From the NCBI RefSeq assembly GCF_963517015.1, contig NZ_CAUQDV010000001.1, forward strand, positions 558,001 to 622,000: a stretch of 64,000 bases of DNA, in the 5' to 3' direction. The notes below the pieces were generated by a model. That model searched no databases. It was not told where the DNA came from and worked only from the letters and a program-made list of their open reading frames with translations. Each line of letters begins with the position of its first letter. The first letter of the stretch is position 1. Positions 53,200-62,857 of the stretch are shown here, piece after piece. This DNA comes from an uncultured Devosia sp. Lineage in GTDB: Bacteria; Pseudomonadota; Alphaproteobacteria; Rhizobiales; Devosiaceae. The translations under genes were made by a program, and so were the position numbers.

Positions 53200-55293
53200 A
53201 TGCACAGACTTGCTGCCATCCTCGGCAATATCCGTATGACCACGACCATAGCGGCGCTGGTCCTGATTTCCATTATCGGCTCGATCGCCGCCGTCTCGGG
53301 GGCGATCTACATGAACCTGCATGCCAGTTCGATGGAGGACAGCAAGCTGCAGCAGGAGACCAATCTGGCCGTGGCGGCGACGATCCTCGAACGCCGGATT
53401 TCGGGTTCGGTGCTGAACTGGACGCCGGAGGGCACGATGGCTGCCTTCCAGAGCTGGGCTGTTCCCCCATTCTATGACACCGAGATCATCGACTCGGTGA
53501 CGCGCGTTACTCGCCAGGACGCAACCATCTATGTGCTGGATGCCCAAACCCAGGTGATGATGGGTAAGACCACCAGCCTGGAGGCCGCCGATGGTACGCG
53601 CGTTGCGGACCTTGCCATCGAGCCGACCAGCCCGGTCTATGTCACGCTGATGGCAGGCAATGCCTACATGGGACAGATGACCATCAATGGGGTCAGCTAT
53701 TTTGCCGCCCTGCAGCCGATCGAGAAGATGAGCGGCGAAGTGATGGGCGCGATCTTTGTCGGCACGCCCATGGCGGCTATCGAAGCTTCGGCCAATGGAG
53801 TGCTCGGTCTTATCCTGATGGTGGGTGGCGGTGTTGTCGTGGTGCTAGGTCTGGTGGGCCTGTTGCTATCGCGCGTCATCACCCGTCCAATACCGAAACT
53901 GGCCGGCTCGATGGAGGCGATCGCCGAGGGCAATTTCGACACCCATGTGCCCTATACCGAGATCGGCAATGAAGTCGGCGGCATGGCCCGCGCCGTGGAA
54001 GTGTTCCGCCAAAACGGGTTGCGCGTCAGCCAAATGACCGAGGCGGAGGCGGCGCGTATCATTGCCGAGCAGGACAATCGCCAGAAGATGATGACCGAGC
54101 TGCAATCTGCCTTTGGCCAGGTGGTCGACGCGGCAGTGGCTGGCGATTTCAACCGGCAGGTCACCGTGGAGTTCCCAGACCCGGAGCTCAACATGCTCGC
54201 ACGCGGGATCAACAATCTGGTGTCGACCTTCAATCGCAGCGTCAGCGAGATCGGCGACGTGCTGGGTGCCATGGCCAATACCGACCTGACCCAGCGGATG
54301 GAAGGGCATTACGAAGGCGCCTTCGCCACGCTCAAGGACGACATCAATGCGGTGGCCGACAAGCTGACCGAAGTGGTGGGCCAGATGCGCCACACCTCCG
54401 GCTCACTGAAGACAGCCACGGGCGAAATCCTCTCGGGCGCCAACGACCTCAGCGAGCGCACGACCAAGCAGGCGGCGACGATCGAAGAGACTTCGGCGGC
54501 CATGGAGCAACTGGCTTCGACCGTGTTGCGCAATGCGCAGCGGGCCAAGGATGCCAGTGCCGGCGCCATGCAGGTGACCCGCACCGCGGAAGAAGGCGGC
54601 CAGGTCATGGATCAGGCCACTTCGGCCATGGAACGCATCACGCAGTCTTCGGCAAAGATCTCCAACATCATCGGCATGATCGACGATATCGCTTTCCAGA
54701 CCAATCTCTTGGCGCTCAATGCGTCGGTGGAAGCGGCGCGCGCCGGCGATGCGGGCAAGGGCTTTGCCGTGGTTGCCGTGGAAGTTCGGCGGCTGGCGCA
54801 GTCCGCGGCCTCGGCGTCGGCGGATGTCAAAGTGCTGATCGAGCAGTCGGCCGACGAGGTCAGGTCGGGCTCCAAGCTCGTGGGTGATGCCGCAGGCAAG
54901 CTCAAGGCGATGCTGGACGGTGTACGTGACAACAACGCTCTGCTTGAGTCCATCGCCAATGATAGCCGGGAGCAGGCTTCGGCCATTGAAGAAGTTTCCA
55001 CCGCAGTTCGCACCATGGACGAGATGACCCAGCACAACGCGGCCTTGGTAGAAGAGACGAATGCGGCAATCGAGCAGACCGAGGCACAGGCAAGCGAGCT
55101 CGATCGGATCGTCGATGTGTTCCACATCGCGCGCGGCGAGGCACCGGTCCGCGAAACTGTTCCGGTGCGACCGACAGTCAGCAAGGCCCCTGCCGGTGGT
55201 GCACGCAGTCTGCAGCAGCGCCTCGCCACCGCTTCGGCCAATCTGGTGAGCCATGGCAATGCCGCAGTGGCAGCGGATTGGGACGAATTCTGA
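53200..55293 (+). CDS. Methyl-accepting chemotaxis protein, Cache sensor (array 1)
   Basis: A 697-residue transmembrane receptor. Helix one (about 15-37) is followed by a periplasmic Cache_3-type domain (about 40-200), a second helix (about 201-227), and HAMP repeats: after the first, VVDAAVAGDFNRQV and VLGAMANTDLTQRM mark two further HAMP-like units. The signalling tip is DDIAFQTNLLALNASVEAAR. The protein ends DWDEF, a W-x-x-F tail like the NWETF that tethers CheR/CheB. GGGGGA before ATG 53200 supports the start over an earlier frame. The ligand is unknown. Confidence 0.92.
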   Translation: MHRLAAILGNIRMTTTIAALVLISIIGSIAAVSGAIYMNLHASSMEDSKLQQETNLAVAATILERRISGSVLNWTPEGTMAAFQSWAVPPFYDTEIIDSVTRVTRQDATIYVLDAQTQVMMGKTTSLEAADGTRVADLAIEPTSPVYVTLMAGNAYMGQMTINGVSYFAALQPIEKMSGEVMGAIFVGTPMAAIEASANGVLGLILMVGGGVVVVLGLVGLLLSRVITRPIPKLAGSMEAIAEGNFDTHVPYTEIGNEVGGMARAVEVFRQNGLRVSQMTEAEAARIIAEQDNRQKMMTELQSAFGQVVDAAVAGDFNRQVTVEFPDPELNMLARGINNLVSTFNRSVSEIGDVLGAMANTDLTQRMEGHYEGAFATLKDDINAVADKLTEVVGQMRHTSGSLKTATGEILSGANDLSERTTKQAATIEETSAAMEQLASTVLRNAQRAKDASAGAMQVTRTAEEGGQVMDQATSAMERITQSSAKISNIIGMIDDIAFQTNLLALNASVEAARAGDAGKGFAVVAVEVRRLAQSAASASADVKVLIEQSADEVRSGSKLVGDAAGKLKAMLDGVRDNNALLESIANDSREQASAIEEVSTAVRTMDEMTQHNAALVEETNAAIEQTEAQASELDRIVDVFHIARGEAPVRETVPVRPTVSKAPAGGARSLQQRLATASANLVSHGNAAVAADWDEF

Positions 55294-55375
55294 CACGTGT
55301 TGATACTTCCCGGAGCGCCCCGCTCGGCGCTTCGGGCCACCGAATGTTGAGGGTTCCCAGTAAAAACAATAGTTT

Positions 55376-55389
55376 AGAGTTCTAACTCT
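55376..55389. promoter_or_regulatory. Perfect 14-base palindrome between receptor genes
   Basis: AGAGTT-CT-AACTCT is an exact dyad, 127 bases ahead of the next receptor start, in an AT-rich intergenic stretch. It may be an operator; no known site is recognised. Confidence 0.25.
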
Positions 55390-55516
55390 TACCTGCACGG
55401 CGCGAATTTATTCCGCGCGACATGCTAAACACTCAATTAAGCCCCTGCTGCTAATTTGGCTCACTATAAGCGGGCCGAATTGCATGTGCCCGCGCCTGAA
55501 TCTAGGGGCATAGAAC

Positions 55517-57598
55517 ATGTTCAAGGGCATCGCGCGTCGGTTCCACAATGTTAAACTGACCACGATGATCGCCGGACTGGTGATCTCGACGGTTATTCTG
55601 TCGGTGGGCGCCGTTACCGCTGCGATCTACGTCAATCTCAATGCGTCCACGCGCGAAAGCGCCGCTAAGCAGCAGGTGATGAACCTGGAAGTCGCCGCGA
55701 CCATTCTGCAGGGCAGCTTGCCGGGCGCACAGGTGACCTGGACCGCCGACGATCATATCGACACGATCAGCGCCTGGGCCATGCCACAGGAAGTGCTCGA
55801 CCACAGCATCGTCGATTCCATTGCCCGGGTAACCGGTGAAACCGCGACAATCTTTGCCTGGAACGAGGCGGAGCAGGATTTCATGCGTCTGTCGACCAAT
55901 ATCCTTGGCGAGGACGGTCAGCGCATTCTGGGGACCAAGCTGGGGCAGACCAGCCCGGCTTACGCCTCGATCATGTCGGGGCAGCCCTATTTCGGCGAGG
56001 CGACCATCGTCGGAAAGCCCTACTACACTGCCTACCAACCTATCGTGGATCAGGCTGGCAAGCCGGTGGGCATCATCTACGTGGGTATCGATCGGCAGCA
56101 GATCGATGGCGTGCTCCACAATACGCTGATGATCATGCTGGTCGTGGGTCTCGTTACACTCGCCGTGCTTGGTGCGGCCGGGTATGGGCTATCACGCCTG
56201 ATGATGTCGCCTGTGCCGCGTCTGGCCAAGACGATGAAGCAGGTTGCCGATGGCGACTACGAAATCGCCGTGCCGTTTACGCAGCGTGGCAATGAAGTGG
56301 GCGAAATGGCCCGCGCTGTGGAGGTGTTCCGCGAGAACGGCCTCAAGATCAGCCACATGACCGAGGAAGAGCGCGCCGCAGCCCAGCGTCGTCGCATCGA
56401 ACGCACCGACATGATGGTGGCACTGCAGGCAGCCTTCGGCGAGGTGGTGGATGCCGCGATCGCTGGCGACTTCTCCAAGCGCGTGCATGCGCAATTCCCC
56501 GATGCCGAACTCAATGCCCTGTCGCAGAGCGTGAACTCGCTGGTCGAGACCGTTGATCGCGGCATTGGCGAGACCGGTCTGGTGCTGGGTGCGCTGGCCA
56601 ACACCGACCTGACCCATCGCATGCGGGGCGACTATCAGGGCGCGTTCGCCAAGCTCAAGACCGACACCAATGCGGTGACCGAGAAGCTGACCGAGATCGT
56701 TGGTAGCGCCCAGAACATCTCGGGGTCGCTGAAGCAGGCGACGGGCGAAATTCTCTCGGGCATGAACGATCTTTCCGAGCGGACGACCAAGCAGGCGGCG
56801 ACGATCGAAGAAACTTCGGCGGCCATGGAACAGCTGGCTTCGACGGTGGCACAGAATGCCAAGCTGGCAGAAGACGCCAGCGGCAAGGCCCAGAGCGTTT
56901 CCAACAGTGCCACGCAAAGCGGGTCGACGATGAGCCAGGCCAGCGAGGCGATGGAGCGCATCACCACCAGCTCCGCCAAGATCTCCAACATCATCGGCAT
57001 GATCGACGACATCGCCTTCCAGACCAACCTCCTCGCACTCAACGCTTCGGTGGAAGCGGCGCGTGCGGGGGATGCTGGCAAGGGCTTTGCGGTGGTGGCT
57101 GTCGAAGTGCGTCGACTGGCACAGTCTTCGGCCGAAGCTTCGTCGGAGATCAAGGCGCTGATCGAGCAGTCGTCGAGCGAAGTGCAGGGCGGTTCCCGCC
57201 TTGTCGCCAACGCGGCCGAACAGCTTTCGGCGATGTTGGCAGCGGTCAACGAAAATACCTCGATGATGCAGAACATCGCCAAGGCCAGCCGCGAGCAGGC
57301 TGCGGCCATCGACGAGGTCAATGTCGCCGTGCGCCAGCTCGACGAGATGACCCAGCACAATGCGGCCCTGGTGGAAGAGACCAATGCTGCCGTCGAGCAG
57401 ACCGAGGCTCAGGCCAGCGAACTCGACCGCGTGGTGGATGTGTTCACGCTCGAGGGGCGCGCCTCCAGGCGGCCTCTACTGGTCGAGGAGGCTCCAGCCG
57501 CGCCGGTGCGCCCTGCGCCGAAGCGGATGCAGTCGGCCAGGCAGTCCTATCTCAGCGATGGCAATGCCGCCATTTCAAGCGACTGGTCTGAATTCTAG
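55517..57598 (+). CDS. Methyl-accepting chemotaxis protein, Cache sensor (array 2)
   Basis: A 693-residue receptor paralogous to array member 1. Helix one spans about 13-35, the periplasmic Cache_3-like domain about 40-200 (SWSAWAMPQEVLDHS-type region, then GKPYYTAYQPIVDQAGKPVG), and helix two about 203-225. Multiple HAMP units and the same tip follow. It ends SSDWSEF, again the tether-like tail. A strong terminator lies 25 bases after the stop, so it is a separate transcript. Confidence 0.92.
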   Translation: MFKGIARRFHNVKLTTMIAGLVISTVILSVGAVTAAIYVNLNASTRESAAKQQVMNLEVAATILQGSLPGAQVTWTADDHIDTISAWAMPQEVLDHSIVDSIARVTGETATIFAWNEAEQDFMRLSTNILGEDGQRILGTKLGQTSPAYASIMSGQPYFGEATIVGKPYYTAYQPIVDQAGKPVGIIYVGIDRQQIDGVLHNTLMIMLVVGLVTLAVLGAAGYGLSRLMMSPVPRLAKTMKQVADGDYEIAVPFTQRGNEVGEMARAVEVFRENGLKISHMTEEERAAAQRRRIERTDMMVALQAAFGEVVDAAIAGDFSKRVHAQFPDAELNALSQSVNSLVETVDRGIGETGLVLGALANTDLTHRMRGDYQGAFAKLKTDTNAVTEKLTEIVGSAQNISGSLKQATGEILSGMNDLSERTTKQAATIEETSAAMEQLASTVAQNAKLAEDASGKAQSVSNSATQSGSTMSQASEAMERITTSSAKISNIIGMIDDIAFQTNLLALNASVEAARAGDAGKGFAVVAVEVRRLAQSSAEASSEIKALIEQSSSEVQGGSRLVANAAEQLSAMLAAVNENTSMMQNIAKASREQAAAIDEVNVAVRQLDEMTQHNAALVEETNAAVEQTEAQASELDRVVDVFTLEGRASRRPLLVEEAPAAPVRPAPKRMQSARQSYLSDGNAAISSDWSEF

Positions 57599-57622
57599 AA
57601 TTCATCAGTAAAGCATCAAGCA

Positions 57623-57647
57623 ATGGGCGCCTCTGGCGCCCATTTTT
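57623..57647 (+). terminator. Terminator after array receptor 2
   Basis: ATGGGCGCC (57623-57631), loop TCT, GGCGCCCAT (57635-57643) and then four more T. A perfect 9-base stem. Confidence 0.9.
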
Positions 57648-57866
57648 GTTTGCTGGTCGTGGTTTGATATACGCGGCGTTAACCCAGTTGTCGCAGTGTC
57701 ACATTCGGACGCATCAGCAGATATGGCAGCCACGCCTGGGAACGGGGTCGCCGGAGGAGCCAGGCGTCCAGATGTATCAGTTCATATTCCACGTCACGTG
57801 GCAGCGGGTCCGGGCAGGTGTTGTCCGGTCGACAGCGCACGCGTTTCGTCGCTCTGGAGCCTATCG

Positions 57867-59888
57867 GTGACCCATCTCTTCACAGGCAGCATTGCCCGGC
57901 GGCTCTATAGCCTGCTGTTTGTCTTCGCCATCGGCTTTGCCGCCGTGGTGGCCTATCAGCTCTTTGCCCTGCGGCAGAGCCTGGATCAGTTCAAGCGAAC
58001 CGAAATCCAGTCCGTGGTGCAGACCGGCGCCAGCATCGTTCAGCACTATTACGACCTGTCGCAGACCGGTGTGATGACTGTCGATGCGGCGCAGGCGGCA
58101 GCGCTCGATAACCTGCGGGCCGTTCGTTACCAGGGCGAGGAGTATCTGTTTGTCGACAATTACGACTACATCAACGTCATGCATGCCTATCAGCCGGAAA
58201 AGCAGGGCACGAACCGCAAGGACGTGACCGACGGCAATGGCAAACTCTATCTCGACGAGATGATCACCGCAGCCAAGACGCAGGGTTCCTACTTCGTGTC
58301 CTATGCGTTCAAGGACAAGGACGGGGCATTCAAGGATAAGGTCACCTATGCCCAGGCCTTTGCGCCATGGGGTTGGGTGATTGCCTCGGGTGTGTTGATG
58401 ACCACGGTGGAGGCCATTTTCTGGCAGGCGGCGATCACCAGTGCGCTGATCACGCTGGGCGTAATGGCAACGGTATTGCTGTTGGGTGGGCTGATCGCCC
58501 GCGCCATCGGCAAGCCGATCTCGGCGCTCACCGCAGACATGACCAAGATTGCGGACAACGACTTTTCGGTCCAGCTCGAAGGGCAGACCCGCCGTGACGA
58601 AATCGGCGCCATGGCGCGGGCGGTGGAAGTGTTCCGCGAGAACGGGCTCAAGGTCAGCCAGATGACCGAGGCGGAAGCGACGCGCATCATCACCGACCAG
58701 AAGAACCGCCAGAAGATGATGAGCGAGCTGCAGTCGGCATTCGGCAATGTGGTGGACGCCGCGATTGCCGGCGACTTTACCCGCCGTGTCGATGCGCAAT
58801 TCCCCGATGCCGAACTCAATGGGCTGGCGACCAGCGTCAACAGTCTCGTCTCGACGGTGGATCGCGGGCTGGACGAAACCGGTCAGGTGCTGACGGCGCT
58901 GGCCAATACCGACCTCACCAAGCGCGTCGAGGGCCAGTATCAGGGCGCGTTCGAGCGGCTGAAGACCGACACCAATGCGGTGGGCGACAAGCTGACCGAC
59001 GTGGTGACGCAGCTGCGTAACACCTCACGCTCGCTGCGCACGGCGACCGGGGAAATCCTCGCCGGTGCCAATGATCTCTCCGAGCGTACCACCAAGCAGG
59101 CGGCGACAATCGAAGAGACGTCAGCGGCCATGGAGCAGCTTGCTTCGACTGTTCTGCAGAATGCCCAGCGTGCCAAGGATGCCAGCGTCAACGCTGCCGA
59201 GGTCACACGCACCGCCGAACAGGGTGGGCAGGTGATGCAAAAGGCCAACGAGGCGATGGCGGCGATCGAGACCAGTTCGGGCAAGATTTCCAACATCATT
59301 GGCATGATCGACGACATCGCCTTCCAGACAAATCTGCTGGCGCTCAATGCTTCGGTGGAAGCCGCGCGCGCAGGCGATGCGGGCAAGGGCTTTGCCGTGG
59401 TTGCCGTCGAAGTGCGGCGCCTCGCACAATCGGCCGCGTCAGCTTCGTCTGACGTGAAGGTATTGATCGAGCAGTCGGCGGGCGAAGTCGGGCTCGGTTC
59501 GCGACTGGTTTCGGATGCTGCAGCGCGGCTCAGCGCCATGCTCGACGCGGCGCGGTCCAACAACCAGCTGATGGACGGCATCGCCCGGGACAGCAATGAA
59601 CAGGCGGCGGCGATCGACGAGGTCAATGTCGCGGTGCGGCAGATGGACGAGATGACGCAGCACAATGCGGCGCTGGTCGAGGAAACAAACGCGGCAATCG
59701 AGCAGACGGAGGCCCAGGCCTCGGCGCTCGACGATATTGTTGCGGTGTTCCACACGCTGGGCAATGCCCCGGTGCAGCAGCGGGTTGCGCCGGCCGTTGC
59801 CAAACAGCCTGTTGCCGTCAAGCGCGCCGCCCAGACTTATCTGACGCATGGCAATGCCGCGATCTCGCCGGATTGGAGCGAGTTCTAG
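57867..59888 (+). CDS. Methyl-accepting chemotaxis protein, sCache_2 sensor (array 3)
   Basis: A 673-residue receptor starting at a GTG with TGGAG eight bases upstream; an ATG at 57696 gives a longer form whose first 57 residues look non-coding. Helix one (about 12-33) leads to a single Cache_2 domain with GEEYLFVDNYDYINVMH and KVTYAQAFAPWGWVIASG, a module known to bind small organic acids in other bacteria. Helix two lies near 188-212, followed by HAMP repeats and the common tip. The tail is SPDWSEF. The ligand is not inferable with confidence. Confidence 0.9.
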   Translation: MTHLFTGSIARRLYSLLFVFAIGFAAVVAYQLFALRQSLDQFKRTEIQSVVQTGASIVQHYYDLSQTGVMTVDAAQAAALDNLRAVRYQGEEYLFVDNYDYINVMHAYQPEKQGTNRKDVTDGNGKLYLDEMITAAKTQGSYFVSYAFKDKDGAFKDKVTYAQAFAPWGWVIASGVLMTTVEAIFWQAAITSALITLGVMATVLLLGGLIARAIGKPISALTADMTKIADNDFSVQLEGQTRRDEIGAMARAVEVFRENGLKVSQMTEAEATRIITDQKNRQKMMSELQSAFGNVVDAAIAGDFTRRVDAQFPDAELNGLATSVNSLVSTVDRGLDETGQVLTALANTDLTKRVEGQYQGAFERLKTDTNAVGDKLTDVVTQLRNTSRSLRTATGEILAGANDLSERTTKQAATIEETSAAMEQLASTVLQNAQRAKDASVNAAEVTRTAEQGGQVMQKANEAMAAIETSSGKISNIIGMIDDIAFQTNLLALNASVEAARAGDAGKGFAVVAVEVRRLAQSAASASSDVKVLIEQSAGEVGLGSRLVSDAAARLSAMLDAARSNNQLMDGIARDSNEQAAAIDEVNVAVRQMDEMTQHNAALVEETNAAIEQTEAQASALDDIVAVFHTLGNAPVQQRVAPAVAKQPVAVKRAAQTYLTHGNAAISPDWSEF

Positions 59889-59913
59889 ACGCCTTTCAGA
59901 GCGATCACCAATG

Positions 59914-59940
59914 GAGGCGGTCCGTCCGGCGGGCCGCCTC
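59914..59940 (+). terminator. Hairpin after array receptor 3
   Basis: GAGGCGGTCCG (59914-59924) pairs with CGGGCCGCCTC (59930-59940) with one wobble. Only two T follow directly, so termination may be weak. Confidence 0.6.
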
Positions 59941-59945
59941 TTGAC

Positions 59946-59974
59946 GTTTCCGCGACGGAAACGGAAGCGCTTCC
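59946..59974. promoter_or_regulatory. Two adjacent dyads ahead of array receptor 4
   Basis: GTTTCCG (59946-59952) / CGGAAAC (59956-59962) is immediately followed by the perfect 12-base palindrome GGAAGCGCTTCC (59963-59974). The second resembles operators of LacI-family sugar repressors, with their central CG. It lies 100 bases before the receptor start. Regulation by a LacI-type protein is inference; no such gene is in the window. Confidence 0.45.
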
Positions 59975-60074
59975 TTAACTCCCTGATTTTAAGTTCGAAT
60001 TGCGTATGACTGCGGAGAGGAGCTGCAGGCATTGCTTTACCGAGGCAGAATTGCCGCAACTCCGGAAGACCAGA

Positions 60075-62483
60075 ATGGCCAACCAACTCAAGCTTGCCTT
60101 CAAACTCCCCGCCATGGTGGTGGCCATCGCGCTGGTGACAGGAGCGAGCCTGGCTTTGTCGGCCTATTTCGCCAGCAGCGCCATCGTCAACAGCCAGGCC
60201 GAACAGCGGCTGACTTCTGCGGCGGCCAATGCGAAGACGGCGCTCGAAGCCTACCTGCAGGAAATGGCCGAGGATCTGACGCTGTTTGCAGGGCGCTCGG
60301 AGATTGCCGCCAGCATCGATCTGTTTTCCGGCGCCATGCGCTCGATGCGCGGGCAGGGCGATCCGACAGAGCTGTTGCAGGATGCCTATATCACAAACAA
60401 CCCCAATCCAGTCGGCGAGCGCCAATTGCTGGACACGTCGGACAAGGTGCCGGTCTATGACCTGCATCACCGGAACCTTCATGCCGACTTCCGCGACATC
60501 ATGGAGAAGCGCGGCTATTACGATGTCTTCCTGTTCGACTATGAATTCACCAATGTCTATTCGGTCAGCAAGGAAGCCGATTTCGGCACCAATTTCGCCG
60601 AGAATGGCGGACCGTGGTCTGACAGCGACCTCGGCAAGGTGGTCCGTGCGGCGATGGCGGGCGAAGAGGGCCAGGTTTTCCTCTCCGATTTCGCGCCCTA
60701 TGGGCCAAGTGCGGGCGCGCCAGCCGGTTTCATCGCGGCGCCAGTCTATGACCAGGGCTTCCTGATCGGCGTTCTGGCCTTCCAGATGCCGACGACGCGG
60801 ATTGGCGAGGTGCTCGGTCGCACGCAGGGGCTGGGCGCGAGCGGCGAGACCTATCTCGTCGGCCAGGATGGGCTGGCGCGCAGCGACTCCCCCAAGACAG
60901 CCGGCAATGACGTGCTGCAACTGTCGCTTCAGGGCGATGTGGTCAACAAAGCGCTGGCCGGCACGGCAGGCCTTGGTCCGATCGCTCACCACGACGGCGA
61001 AGCCTATGTGGCTGAGGCCGAGCCGCTGAGCTTTGGCGGCGTGAACTGGGCCGTGGTGGCGCTGGAAAGCGCAGCCGATATTGCCGCCCCTGCAGCGGGC
61101 CTGCGCAATACCATGCTGGTGATTGGCGTCGTGCTGTTGGCCCTGGCCGGCGTGGTCAGCGTCTTGATCGCCCGCACCATCACCAAGCCGATCTCGCGCC
61201 TGACCACAGCCATGGCCGAAATTGCCGGCGACAAGCTGGACATCGTCGTGCCCGGTCTCGATCGTGCAGATGAGCTGGGCTATATGGCTGAGGCGGTCGA
61301 AGTGTTCCGGGCCAATGGGCTGAAGATGGCTGATCTGCGGTCCGCCGAGTTCGACAGCAGTGAAGAACGCGCGGCCGAAGTGCGCGTGATCCAGGCGCTG
61401 CAGCAGGAAATCGGCACAGTGGTCGATGCGGCGCTGGATGGCGATTTCAGCCATCGCATCCGCATGGAACCGGCCGATGACGAACTCCGGCGCCTGGCGC
61501 AGAATGTCAACAATCTGGTGGCTTCGGTCGACCAGGGTTTGAACGAAACCGGGATGGTGCTGTCGGCGCTGGCCCGCGCCGATCTCAGCCAGCGCATGGA
61601 GGGCCACTACAAGGGTGCCTTTGCGCGGCTGCAGGAAGATACCAATGGTGTCGCGACCCAGCTTGGCCAGATCGTGACGCAGCTCCGCGGTACCTCTGGC
61701 GCGCTCAAGACCGCGACCAGCGAAATCCTGTCGGGCGCCAATGACCTTTCCGAGCGCACTACGCGTCAGGCCGCGACGATCGAAGAGACCAGCGCTGCCA
61801 TCGAACAGCTCAGTCGCACGGTGATCGACAATGCCGGTCAGGCCGAGCAAGCCAGCCAGAAGGCCCGTTCGGTTTCCGCCGAGGCGGAGGCCAGCGGCGC
61901 GGTGATGGTCGAGGCGACCGGGGCGATGGACCGGATTACCCAGTCATCGGCAAAGATCTCCAACATCATCGGCATGATCGACGACATCGCCTTCCAGACC
62001 AATCTGCTGGCGCTCAACGCGTCGGTGGAAGCGGCGCGGGCGGGCGATGCCGGCAAGGGCTTTGCGGTGGTCGCGGTAGAAGTGCGGCGTCTGGCGCAAT
62101 CCTCCGCCGAAGCGTCGTCGCAGATCAAGGCCTTGATCCAGCAGAGCGCCAGTGAAGTACAGGGTGGCACAAAGCTGGTCTCGAACGCGGCCGAGCAGCT
62201 GGTGGGCGTGCAGCATGCCATCCGCGCCAATGCCGTCCTGCTGGACGGGATCGCCCGGGCCAGCCGCGAGCAGGCCGGCGCCATCGACGAGGTGACAACC
62301 GCCGTGCGCCAGATGGACGAGATGACCCAGCACAATGCCGCGCTGGTGGAAGAAACCAATGCGGCGATCGAACAGACCGAGGCGCAGGCCAGCGAGCTCG
62401 ATCGGGTGATCGGGGTGTTCACACTGGATCGTCCGGCGGCACAGGTGGCGCAGTTCGACACGTCGCGCCTGCGACGCGCCTGA
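60075..62483 (+). CDS. Methyl-accepting chemotaxis protein, dCache sensor (array 4)
   Basis: An 802-residue receptor with the largest sensor of the array. Helix one (about 12-35) is followed by a 300-residue periplasmic double Cache domain, with YDVFLFDYEFTNVYSVSKEAD and ASGETYLVGQDGLARSD as typical segments, then helix two (about 344-366). HAMP repeats and the common tip follow. It ends in TSRLRRA and lacks the DWxEF tail, so it may rely on neighbours for adaptation. GGAAG ahead of ATG 60075 supports the start. A terminator lies 57 bases downstream. Confidence 0.91.
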   Translation: MANQLKLAFKLPAMVVAIALVTGASLALSAYFASSAIVNSQAEQRLTSAAANAKTALEAYLQEMAEDLTLFAGRSEIAASIDLFSGAMRSMRGQGDPTELLQDAYITNNPNPVGERQLLDTSDKVPVYDLHHRNLHADFRDIMEKRGYYDVFLFDYEFTNVYSVSKEADFGTNFAENGGPWSDSDLGKVVRAAMAGEEGQVFLSDFAPYGPSAGAPAGFIAAPVYDQGFLIGVLAFQMPTTRIGEVLGRTQGLGASGETYLVGQDGLARSDSPKTAGNDVLQLSLQGDVVNKALAGTAGLGPIAHHDGEAYVAEAEPLSFGGVNWAVVALESAADIAAPAAGLRNTMLVIGVVLLALAGVVSVLIARTITKPISRLTTAMAEIAGDKLDIVVPGLDRADELGYMAEAVEVFRANGLKMADLRSAEFDSSEERAAEVRVIQALQQEIGTVVDAALDGDFSHRIRMEPADDELRRLAQNVNNLVASVDQGLNETGMVLSALARADLSQRMEGHYKGAFARLQEDTNGVATQLGQIVTQLRGTSGALKTATSEILSGANDLSERTTRQAATIEETSAAIEQLSRTVIDNAGQAEQASQKARSVSAEAEASGAVMVEATGAMDRITQSSAKISNIIGMIDDIAFQTNLLALNASVEAARAGDAGKGFAVVAVEVRRLAQSSAEASSQIKALIQQSASEVQGGTKLVSNAAEQLVGVQHAIRANAVLLDGIARASREQAGAIDEVTTAVRQMDEMTQHNAALVEETNAAIEQTEAQASELDRVIGVFTLDRPAAQVAQFDTSRLRRA

Positions 62484-62539
62484 CGTTAAGACTTTCGGCT
62501 TCCGTCACCGGGCCGAAATACCTCGGAAAACTACGTAGA

Positions 62540-62564
62540 AGGGCGCATTTGATGCGCCCTTTTT
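62540..62564 (+). terminator. Terminator after array receptor 4
   Basis: AGGGCGCAT (62540-62548), loop TTG, ATGCGCCCT (62552-62560) and four further T. A perfect 9-base stem. Confidence 0.9.
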
Positions 62565-62857
62565 CTTTGTTCCCCATGCGAAATTGGCGCTCCATTAACC
62601 TTTGGGGCGCAGGTTCGCCTTGGGACGCAGATCACAGAAACTTCACCACCGGTTGGGGCCGGGGGTGATCATGCGCGATCGGCCATGGTCCTGTTCCTAT
62701 CTAGCCTTCTGGTCCTGACAAGCGGAATCCTCATGGTTTCCGACGCGCTGCTGCCTGTCCCTGCCCAGGCCCGGGTCGGGCTGGCAGCCCACACCATCCA
62801 AAAGAAACAGATTTCGAGCGCCCGGAGGCGCGGCTAGAGGCTGGAGGGCCTTTCTCG
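62565..62857. other. Gap before the last receptor
   Basis: No gene is supported in these 293 bases. They should contain the promoter of the PAS-type receptor; I see no clear -35/-10 pair or dyad. Confidence 0.4.

Noticed and set aside
59439..61850. An 803-codon open frame antisense across receptors 3 and 4
   Set aside because: It crosses two well-supported receptor genes and the terminator between them; the translation has no recognisable fold.
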